This document shows positions 57,568 through 64,000 of a stretch of 64,000 bases of DNA, one piece after another. The DNA lies in the NCBI GenBank assembly GCA_947496865.1, contig CANMEE010000002.1:1199825-1263824 (forward strand), in the 5' to 3' direction. Both the position numbers and the translations under genes were made by a program. The DNA is from an uncultured Sphingomonadaceae bacterium (lineage in GTDB: Bacteria; Pseudomonadota; Alphaproteobacteria; Sphingomonadales; Sphingomonadaceae). The notes beneath the pieces are model-generated. The model was given only the letters and a program-made list of their open reading frames with translations, searched no databases and was not told the DNA's origin. Position 1 is the stretch's first letter, and the number at the start of each line of letters is the position of its first letter.

Positions 57568-58761
57568 ATGGGGCAAGAACCAGCGACACAGCTGTTTATC
57601 AGTCATCATTCGAGCAAATTACCGATTGCTCTGGAACTTGAAAAATCGCTTGCGAAATATGGCGTCACCTGTTGGCTCGCACCGCGTGACGTCGAGCCTA
57701 GCGAAGCGTTCGACATGGCGATCAAGCGCGCCATTGACGAAAGCTGTGCCACCTTGCTGTTATTTTGCAGCAAGTCTGACAAAAGCCCCCATGTAAAGCG
57801 TGAGCTGATCCTTGCCGATTCCTCGCGCAAAGCGATTATCCCCATGCGACTGGAAGAATTGGCCCCGGATGAGCTGGCTTATCACCTTGCCAGTTCGCAA
57901 TGGATTGACTGGCTGGAACAGCGAGAGAGCACAATCGAGCGGGTTGCAGCCAAGGCGCATCAACTGGCTGGCACAGTCCAAAAGACCATGACCGTTGATG
58001 ATTTGATTGAACATAGCGGTAATGGAGCAACCAATGCCGCTCCCGTGCCTCCAGTACCCGAACCAGCTGACCGTCCTGAAGCTTCGGAGCCGGAACCAGA
58101 GATAGAATCAGAAGAAGCTCTTGAAGAATATGATGATTGGGAGCCAGAGAAGGCAGCGCCCAATTGGGCACTTATCGTCGGCCTTGCGGCACTCTTTGTC
58201 GCAGCGGTCGCGGGCTTTTTGATTTGGAGCACTATGGGAAAGAATGAACCCGAACCGCCAATTGATCTCACTGAAATTCCAACGCAACCGACGGACGAAA
58301 GCGAAACGATTGAACCGGAGACAGAGCCGAAGACAGTAGCAAAACCAATTGTTCCCAAACCGCTTCCACCCGAAGGCCCTAGTTTTGATTGCACCAAAGC
58401 ATCGCAACGGGTCGAATTCCTAATCTGTAACACTCCCGAACTGGCCAAGCTCGATCGAACATTGTCGGCGGTTTACAAAAGCGCGATGAAAGCTGCAGGT
58501 CCAAACGCCCCACGGCTTCAGCGCCAACAGCGCGCTTGGCGCACGGAAGTGCGGGATATCTGTCCCGGAACCGCCTGCGTGGCAACAGCTGTGCGGGAAC
58601 GGTTAGCGCTTTTAAGGGCAATAGCTGCAGGCAATCTTGACGTGCCTCGCGAACCACCGCGAGAGGATTTCAGGAGCACGTTTAGTAACGCCATCAATGA
58701 AAGTCAGAACCCAGTCGCTGACGAGAACATGGCTGAACAAGACCGCCAAAATCCAAATTAA
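57568..58761 (+). CDS. TIR receptor-like protein: cytoplasmic TIR, one membrane helix, periplasmic LprI/DUF1311-like domain
   Basis: 397 residues. TIR 1-140 (QLFISHHSSKLPIALELEKSL, CWLAPRDVEPSEAF, ATLLLFCSKS) with Glu79 in SPHVKRELILAD at the NADase position. An acidic Pro-rich linker, one transmembrane helix at about 199-221, a second linker, then a lysozyme-inhibitor LprI/DUF1311-like domain (274-355) with four cysteines (275, 287, 332, 337) that could form disulfides. The layout is that of a membrane sensor with an intracellular TIR enzyme. A strong GGGGAACGGGGAA ribosome site precedes the ATG. Confidence 0.88.
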   Translation: MGQEPATQLFISHHSSKLPIALELEKSLAKYGVTCWLAPRDVEPSEAFDMAIKRAIDESCATLLLFCSKSDKSPHVKRELILADSSRKAIIPMRLEELAPDELAYHLASSQWIDWLEQRESTIERVAAKAHQLAGTVQKTMTVDDLIEHSGNGATNAAPVPPVPEPADRPEASEPEPEIESEEALEEYDDWEPEKAAPNWALIVGLAALFVAAVAGFLIWSTMGKNEPEPPIDLTEIPTQPTDESETIEPETEPKTVAKPIVPKPLPPEGPSFDCTKASQRVEFLICNTPELAKLDRTLSAVYKSAMKAAGPNAPRLQRQQRAWRTEVRDICPGTACVATAVRERLALLRAIAAGNLDVPREPPREDFRSTFSNAINESQNPVADENMAEQDRQNPN

Positions 58762-58796
58762 CCGCAAAGCCCTAATTAAACAAAGGGTATCTCGCG

Positions 58797-58838
58797 ATGA
58801 AAACGCGTGTCAAACAGACAGGCAATGACAGGTCTTGA
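58797..58838 (+). CDS. possible 13-residue leader ORF overlapping the MFS gene start
   Basis: AAAGGG followed by ATG opens MKTRVKQTGNDRS and a stop, overlapping the in-frame GTG and ATG starts of the transporter. It could couple or tune translation; it could also be chance. Confidence 0.2.
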   Translation: MKTRVKQTGNDRS

Positions 58839-60108
58839 AACTACTTCGGGAAACAACAAAGCGATATCTGATCGCTTTCCTAACTATGTGCTTGGCGTGT
58901 TGTTCATCGTCACCATGCTTAACTTTCTCGATCGCCAAATCATCTCCATTTTGGCGGAACCCATAAAGCGCGACCTAGACCTTACGGATACGGAAGTTGG
59001 GTATATGACCGGGCTCTCTTTCGCCATTTTTTACACGACCCTTGCCATTCCCGTCGCTGCATTGGCCGACAAATGGAACCGTAGCCGGATCATCGCCATA
59101 GCCATCGCTATCTGGTCCGCCATGACGCTGGCCTGCGGTCTTTCGGCCAATTTTATCCAGCTTTTTCTAGCCCGAGTTGGCGTCGGTATCGGCGAGGCAG
59201 GGTCAGCGCCGGCATCCCATTCGCTTATCGCCGACCTTTTCCCGCCAGACCGCCGCGCTGGCGCGCTTGGCATATTAGGCATGTCCGTACCCATTGGTGC
59301 TTTCATTGCCTATGCTGGCGGCGGCTGGATTGCCGAAAATTTCGGCTGGCGCGTCGCGTTTTTCATGGCTGGATTGCCCGGTATCATGATCGCGATCGTC
59401 ATCTGGTTCACGGTTCCCGATCCGCGTGGCAATGTCCCGTTGGCTGAAGCCTTCAAACCTGATCCCAGCAAGACCAGCCTCAAAGACGCCCTGATCCAAT
59501 TGTCAACCAAACGCGCCTATTGGCACTTGGTCGCTGCTGGCGCCCTCGTACAATTTGTTTCTTACGGACTTGCCAGTTTCTACTCCGGCTTGTTCGTTCG
59601 GGTGCACGGCATCGGCTATGGCGAACTGGGATGGAAGCTAGGCGTCATGGTTGCCCTGTCGGGCGGTTTTGGCGCGTGGCTAGGCGGAAAATCGGGCGAT
59701 TATTTCGGAAAACTACGGCCCACATTGCCTCTTTTGGTCGCGGCTCTGGTGATGGTCATTTCCACTCCTGGCATGATCTGGGCCATATATGGGCCAAGTG
59801 CCAATATCGCGTTACTCCTATTAGCGATCCCGACCTTTGCGGCAACCTTTTACTATGGTCCCAATTTCGCGGCCTTACAAAGACTGGCCAGTGATGAAAC
59901 ACGCGCCATGGCCGTGGCGATCTACTTGCTGATCGCGGGTATCATCGGTCTGGGCATTGGCCCGGTCTTTGTCGGAATCTTGTCCGACATGTTTGCTGGT
60001 GAACTGGGCGAAGCCGCCGCATTGCAGCGCGCCCTCGCCTTTCTGGCACTCTTTAATATCTGGGCTGGCTTTCATTTCTGGCGGGCAACGCGGACAATGG
60101 CCGACTGA
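58807..60108 (+). CDS. MFS transporter (Spinster-like)
   Basis: 433 residues, twelve membrane helices. It has the MFS signature between helices 2 and 3 (ALADKWNRSRIIAIAIAIWSAMT) and the GVGEAG region in helix 4 (RVGVGIGEAGSAPASHSLI) typical of the Spinster group. Substrate unknown; members export sphingolipids or other lipids, or organic anions. Start is GTG 58807 or ATG 58825, neither with a good ribosome site. Confidence 0.88.
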   Translation: MSNRQAMTGLETTSGNNKAISDRFPNYVLGVLFIVTMLNFLDRQIISILAEPIKRDLDLTDTEVGYMTGLSFAIFYTTLAIPVAALADKWNRSRIIAIAIAIWSAMTLACGLSANFIQLFLARVGVGIGEAGSAPASHSLIADLFPPDRRAGALGILGMSVPIGAFIAYAGGGWIAENFGWRVAFFMAGLPGIMIAIVIWFTVPDPRGNVPLAEAFKPDPSKTSLKDALIQLSTKRAYWHLVAAGALVQFVSYGLASFYSGLFVRVHGIGYGELGWKLGVMVALSGGFGAWLGGKSGDYFGKLRPTLPLLVAALVMVISTPGMIWAIYGPSANIALLLLAIPTFAATFYYGPNFAALQRLASDETRAMAVAIYLLIAGIIGLGIGPVFVGILSDMFAGELGEAAALQRALAFLALFNIWAGFHFWRATRTMAD

Positions 60109-60180
60109 TATAGTGACACAAAATCGGTCATTTGCACTTTAACGGTTTCGCTCGTTCGATCTGCTGAGTAGGACGGTCCA

Positions 60181-61968
60181 ATGATCGAGAATCTCCTGCC
60201 GCTCCTCAAATCCACCTTCGGGTTTAATGCTCTTCGCGGCGTGCAGGATCAGGTTCTCGCACGGGTTATGGAACGGCAAAACACGTTGGCGGTGATGCCC
60301 ACCGGCGCGGGTAAATCTTTATGCTATCAACTGCCCGCCATCGCCAATGAAGGTACAGTGGTGGTGATTTCTCCTCTGATCGCCTTGATGCATGACCAAC
60401 TGCGCAGCGCGGAGGCCGTCGGCATTCGTGCGGCAACCCTGACCTCTGCCGACGATAATAGAGCGGAGACTATCGCGCGATTGAAAGCGGGCGAATTGGA
60501 TTTGCTCTATGCTGCGCCGGAACGGGCCTCAGGTGAGCATTTTCGCAATCTGCTCGAACAGACAAAGATCTCGCTCTTTGCGATTGATGAGGCGCATTGT
60601 GTGTCCGAATGGGGGCATGATTTCCGACCTGATTACCGCTTGCTGCGCCCGTTGCTCGATCATTTTTGTGACGTGCCGCGCCTCGCGCTGACCGCGACTG
60701 CAGACGCCCATACGCGTGATGACATTTTGGTGCAGCTCGGCATCAAGCAAGACGGTCTGATCATCGCAGGCTTTGACCGGCCCAATATCCGCTATAGTAT
60801 TTCCCCGCGAAAAGGCCTGACCGGACAAATTGCCGATCTGATCGAACGCGTACCTGGCTCCGGCATAATCTATGCGCAGACCCGCAACGCGACTGAGAAA
60901 ATGGCGGATCAAATCGCCAAAACCGGTCGCAGCGCGCGGGCCTATCATGCGGGCCTCCCACCCGAGGTCCGTCAGCGTAACCAGGCTGATTTTGTTGCGT
61001 CAGAAGATATGGTGATGGTCGCGACCATCGCTTTTGGGATGGGGATCGACAAACCCGATGTGCGCTTTGTCGCCCACGCTGGTCTGCCCAAATCGATCGA
61101 GGCCTATTATCAGGAAACCGGTCGCGCAGGCCGCGATGGTGATCCCGCCGAAGCCCATATGTTTTGGGGCGCCGAAGATTTTGCCCGTGCCCGTCAGAGA
61201 TTGTCTGAAGTCGATGAAGCGCGGCTGAGCAGCGAACGGACAAGACTGGCGGCTTTAGGCGGACTGGTTGAAGCAGCAGGATGCCGCCGCGCGATCCTGC
61301 TGAAACATTTTGGCGAAGAGCCACCGCACAGTTGCGGCAATTGCGACAATTGTCTCAACGCCCCCATCACCCGCAACGTCACGGAGCTGGCGCGCAAATT
61401 TCTGTCCGCCGTTTATCGCACCGGCCAGAGCTTTGGCGTCGGTCATTTGGAAGCGGTCCTGACCGGCAAGCAGGAAGATAAAGTTCTCTCGCGCGGGCAT
61501 GATCAGCTCTCCGTTTTTGATATTGTTGATGGCGAGGAAGCGGCATTGATCAAACCGGTCTCTCGCTCGCTTTTGTTACGCGATGCGCTCCGTAACACCG
61601 AGCATGGTGGCTTGATGTTCGGACCGGAAGCGCGCGCCATATTAAAGGGCGAAACCGAGGTAGCGATTGTCGAACCACCGGCACGCGAGCGGAAGAAACG
61701 GCGCAGCGGCAGCTCGCCCAATCCGGTTGGCGATCCCCTGTTCGACGCGCTGCGGGCAAAGCGTATGGAGCTTGCGAAAGAACAAGGCGTCCCGCCTTAT
61801 GTGATTTTCCATGACAGCGTGCTGCGCGACATGACCGGCTTTAAGCCGCGCAGTTTGACAGCGCTTGCGGAACTACCCGGCATTGGAGCGGCCAAGTTGG
61901 AAAAATATGGCGGCCCATTTCTGGCTGTAATCCAAGAGGTTACGGAAGCTCAGGAAGAAAGCGTATGA
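60181..61968 (+). CDS. recQ: ATP-dependent DNA helicase RecQ
   Basis: 595 residues. Helicase motifs: TGAGKS (41-46), DEAH (136-139), ARTRNATEKM-like segment (YAQTRNATEKM), QETGRAGRDG; zinc-binding cysteines CRRAILLKHFGEEPPHSCGNCDNC; a winged-helix region and an HRDC domain at the C-terminus (LFDALRAKRMELAKEQGVPPYVIFHD). Full length. Overlaps the next gene by 4 nt. Confidence 0.96.
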   Translation: MIENLLPLLKSTFGFNALRGVQDQVLARVMERQNTLAVMPTGAGKSLCYQLPAIANEGTVVVISPLIALMHDQLRSAEAVGIRAATLTSADDNRAETIARLKAGELDLLYAAPERASGEHFRNLLEQTKISLFAIDEAHCVSEWGHDFRPDYRLLRPLLDHFCDVPRLALTATADAHTRDDILVQLGIKQDGLIIAGFDRPNIRYSISPRKGLTGQIADLIERVPGSGIIYAQTRNATEKMADQIAKTGRSARAYHAGLPPEVRQRNQADFVASEDMVMVATIAFGMGIDKPDVRFVAHAGLPKSIEAYYQETGRAGRDGDPAEAHMFWGAEDFARARQRLSEVDEARLSSERTRLAALGGLVEAAGCRRAILLKHFGEEPPHSCGNCDNCLNAPITRNVTELARKFLSAVYRTGQSFGVGHLEAVLTGKQEDKVLSRGHDQLSVFDIVDGEEAALIKPVSRSLLLRDALRNTEHGGLMFGPEARAILKGETEVAIVEPPARERKKRRSGSSPNPVGDPLFDALRAKRMELAKEQGVPPYVIFHDSVLRDMTGFKPRSLTALAELPGIGAAKLEKYGGPFLAVIQEVTEAQEESV

Positions 61969-62330
61969 ACAAGACTACGTTATTTTCGATCCTGCTGACG
62001 ATGATAGTCGCCGCCTGCACGCCCCAAAAAACGCTCGGGTCTTGGACCGACAATTTCAATGATCCCCGCGACCCTGCAATTGTCGAAGAAGCGCGTGCTT
62101 TCATCATCAATCGTCAGGGCTGCGACCACTTTCGTGGCGAGCCCGGCTATAATGAAGAGCGGCAGAAATTCCTCAACATGCAAATAGAAAAGCTTTGCAC
62201 CGGTACGGACAAACAGCTGGCACAATTACGTAGCCGCTATGTAAATAGTCCGGAGACCATCAAAGCGCTTGCGGATTTCGAAGACTGTATTGAATATGAT
62301 AGTATCTGTTCAACCACTGAACCGGAATAG
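61965..62330 (+). CDS. small lipoprotein, unknown function
   Basis: 121 residues. Lipobox IVAAC gives a lipidated Cys at 18. The rest is mostly helical with four further cysteines. The ATG overlaps the recQ stop (ATGA), so it is translationally coupled to recQ. Family not recognised. Confidence 0.75.
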   Translation: MNKTTLFSILLTMIVAACTPQKTLGSWTDNFNDPRDPAIVEEARAFIINRQGCDHFRGEPGYNEERQKFLNMQIEKLCTGTDKQLAQLRSRYVNSPETIKALADFEDCIEYDSICSTTEPE

Positions 62331-62335
62331 ATGAT

Positions 62336-62878
62336 ATGAAATTCATAACATCAATCAGCATGCTCGGCACCGCCTTGACTTTGTCCGCCTGCGCACAAAA
62401 ACCGGTTCAAGATCCTCCAGTAGAGATCCTTAAAGAGAAAGCCAAATCCATGTTTCGCTCCATCAACGAAAAAATCAGCGTATCCCCCCAAATCAGTCTG
62501 GCTGATATCGCCGCCGCCAAGGCCGACGGCGTAACGCTGATCGTCAACAACCGTCCGGATGGCGAAGAACCCGGTGCGCCGCAAAGCGCTGATATTGAGG
62601 CAGCAGCCAAAGCCGCAGGCATTGAATATATTGGTATCCCGATCACCCACAGCGGCTTTTCCGCGCCGCAGGTCGATGCGATGATCGCTGCATTGGATGG
62701 CGCCGAGGGCAAAACACTGGCCTATTGCCGGTCTGGAACCCGCTCGACTTTGCTTTGGTCACTGGCGCAAGCCAAGCAGGGCGTTTCGCCAGACGAGATT
62801 GCGCGGCTGGCTGGCAATGCTGGCTATGATATTACTCCCGTTCGCGCGATGGTCGAGGCGCTAGCGGGCGGTCAATAG
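62336..62878 (+). CDS. TIGR01244-type sulfur transferase/phosphatase-like lipoprotein
   Basis: 180 residues. Lipobox LSAC (Cys19), then a tyrosine-phosphatase-like fold (VTLIVNNRPDGEEPGAPQSADIEAAAKAAGIEYIGIPI) with the CX5R loop YCRSGTRST. The same domain (DUF442) is fused to beta-lactamase-like proteins in sulfide oxidation. Function uncertain: sulfur transfer or phosphatase. Starts 5 nt after the lipoprotein stop. Confidence 0.85.
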   Translation: MKFITSISMLGTALTLSACAQKPVQDPPVEILKEKAKSMFRSINEKISVSPQISLADIAAAKADGVTLIVNNRPDGEEPGAPQSADIEAAAKAAGIEYIGIPITHSGFSAPQVDAMIAALDGAEGKTLAYCRSGTRSTLLWSLAQAKQGVSPDEIARLAGNAGYDITPVRAMVEALAGGQ

Positions 62879-62887
62879 TTCTAATAG

Positions 62888-62908
62888 CCTCTCACTCAAA
62901 GGGAGAGG
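62888..62908 (+). terminator. weak hairpin after the TIGR01244-type gene
   Basis: CCTCTC and GAGAGG with a 9-nt loop, 10 nt after the stop codon. No T-run follows. Confidence 0.3.
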
Positions 62909-62953
62909 ATGAATATCTAGACAGCAACTTACATTCATGTAAATACAGTCAGC

Positions 62954-63919
62954 ATGGAAAGTTTTCCGTCCCCTACCCTTTGGGCCATTCCCTTTTTCGT
63001 GGCGACCGTCGCAGGTGAATGGCTGTGGAGCAGACGCAGCAGCAAGATCCGCTATGAAACCAAGGATGCGATAACGTCGCTGTCGCTTGGCACAGGCAGC
63101 GTGGTTGCGGGGCTGCTGACGGGCAGTATCGTATTTGCGCTGGCTCTATGGGTCTATGAGCATCGCCTGTTCGACTTCCAAGTCACTTGGACCAATGCGC
63201 TATGGCTCGTGCCGATCGCCTTCGTCCTCGATGATTTTGCCTATTACTGGTTTCACCGCACCGCGCATCGTATTCGTTGGTTCTGGGCGGCGCATGTCAT
63301 TCATCACAGCAGCCAGCATTATAACCTCACCACCGCGCTGCGGCAAACATGGACTGGTTTTTTTGCACTCAGTTTCATCTTCCGCATGCCGCTCTTCTTT
63401 CTCGGTTTTCCGCCAGCCTTGATTTTCTTTCTCGCGGGACTCAATCTCGTCTATCAATATTGGATCCACACCGAAGCGATTGACCGGATGCCACGCTGGT
63501 TTGAAGCGGTGATGAACACACCGTCACACCATCGCGTTCATCATGCAACCAATCCGCGCTATCTCGACCGCAACTATGCCGGTGTCTTCATCACTTGGGA
63601 TAAGATGTTCGGGACGTTTGAACCGGAAACGGTGGATGAAAAAATCGAATATGGCATCGTTCAAAACCTGACCAACCATAATGTCCTTTGGGCCGCCTTT
63701 CACGAATGGATCGGGATCTTTAAGGATTTATGGTCAGCGCCTTGGCGTTACAAGTTAAACTATCTAATAAAACCGCCCGGATGGAGTCATGATGGCTCGC
63801 GGGAAAACAGCGAAGCCATAAAGGCACGCTGGGCGCAGCAGGAGAGAATAAAATGGCAGAATATGACATCATCGTCATCGGCGGCGGATCAGCAGGCAGC
63901 GCGGTCGCCGGACGCTTAA
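62954..63919 (+). CDS. sterol desaturase/fatty acid hydroxylase family membrane enzyme
   Basis: 321 residues, with di-iron His boxes [20 protein letters not shown] and [11 protein letters not shown]. Four to five membrane helices. It is not closely similar to the paralogue at 33.9 kb. The last 67 nt overlap the start of the GMC oxidoreductase gene in another frame. Confidence 0.9.
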   Translation: MESFPSPTLWAIPFFVATVAGEWLWSRRSSKIRYETKDAITSLSLGTGSVVAGLLTGSIVFALALWVYEHRLFDFQVTWTNALWLVPIAFVLDDFAYYWFHRTAHRIRWFWAAHVIHHSSQHYNLTTALRQTWTGFFALSFIFRMPLFFLGFPPALIFFLAGLNLVYQYWIHTEAIDRMPRWFEAVMNTPSHHRVHHATNPRYLDRNYAGVFITWDKMFGTFEPETVDEKIEYGIVQNLTNHNVLWAAFHEWIGIFKDLWSAPWRYKLNYLIKPPGWSHDGSRENSEAIKARWAQQERIKWQNMTSSSSAADQQAARSPDA

Positions 63920-64000
63920 GCGAAGACGGGAAGCGGTCTGTCTGCCTGATTGAAGCGGGTGGCAACAATAATAATTTCTTAGTCAAAACGCCGGGGATGA
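63853..64000 (+). CDS. GMC family FAD-dependent oxidoreductase, 3' end cut by window
   Basis: The first 49 residues show the FAD-binding motif [20 protein letters not shown] followed by VCLIEAGG, typical of choline/glucose-type GMC oxidoreductases. AGGAGAGAA precedes the ATG. It begins inside the sterol-desaturase gene, implying cotranscription and coupled translation. Confidence 0.9.
   Translation, partial: MAEYDIIVIGGGSAGSAVAGRLSEDGKRSVCLIEAGGNNNNFLVKTPGM

Overview
The window reads as chromosomal DNA of an alphaproteobacterium of the order Sphingomonadales, most like the marine Sphingorhabdus/Parasphingorhabdus/Sphingopyxis group. This rests on the style of the ribosomal proteins (long acidic or Ala-rich tails on L3, L15 and S17), on several sphingomonad-type families (the DUF6607 protein beside a TonB receptor, a HTH-DUF4019 regulator, a propeller-amidohydrolase fusion), and on a dispersed palindrome often seen in this order. 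The genus is inference. I saw no rRNA, tRNA, CRISPR array, prophage or insertion sequence.

Region 1 (1-18.4 kb, all minus strand) is the translation super-cluster, transcribed right to left: rpsL-rpsG-fusA-tuf, then rpsJ through rplO (S10 and spc operons), then secY-adk, a small secreted SRPBCC protein and a truncated NADP-type gdhA. Clear intrinsic terminators lie after tuf (two in tandem) and between rplO and secY. The rpsM-rpsK-rpoA-rplQ block that usually follows adk is not here.

Region 2 (18.6-35 kb) is mixed accessory sequence: a TraB-like protein, an antitoxin-like gene with no toxin, a hemolysin III family protein, a HTH-DUF4019 regulator, a MAPEG/D-aminoacylase pair, a membrane diguanylate cyclase, a heme-type TonB receptor with a DUF6607 partner under a Fur-box-like site, a glycine-rich secreted protein, a periplasmic RidA, and a type III polyketide synthase with an ICMT-family methyltransferase. 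The last pair is divergent from a membrane AraC regulator and a fatty-acid hydroxylase family enzyme.

Region 3 (35-48 kb) holds a phasin with a histone-H1-like N-terminus, clpS, a DsbA-family protein, a lipid-type gene set (PlsC-like, DUF1295, SDR), a rhodanese, a nuclease, PilZ, a CDF zinc transporter, recF, a CHAP protein, mobA and an M20 peptidase. Between the transporter and recF sits a compact unit that I consider one of the two best discovery candidates: two tandem paralogous 39-residue proteins translationally linked to a PspC-domain protein. Upstream lie a sigma-54-like promoter, an IHF-consensus site and a distal palindrome in the expected order.

Region 4 (48.2-64 kb) has a propeller-amidohydrolase fusion, a lipoprotein followed by a membrane TIR protein, a histone-deacetylase-like enzyme, an AarF/UbiB kinase-like protein, an MFS transporter, recQ with two small envelope genes, and a second sterol-desaturase family gene overlapping a truncated GMC oxidoreductase. 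The other best candidate is here: a TRAFs-binding/SLOG/class III cyclase protein transcribed divergently from a TIR protein with one membrane helix and a periplasmic LprI-like domain. It suggests an envelope-sensing NAD-derived signalling circuit; the link is inferred from domain pairing and has not been demonstrated.
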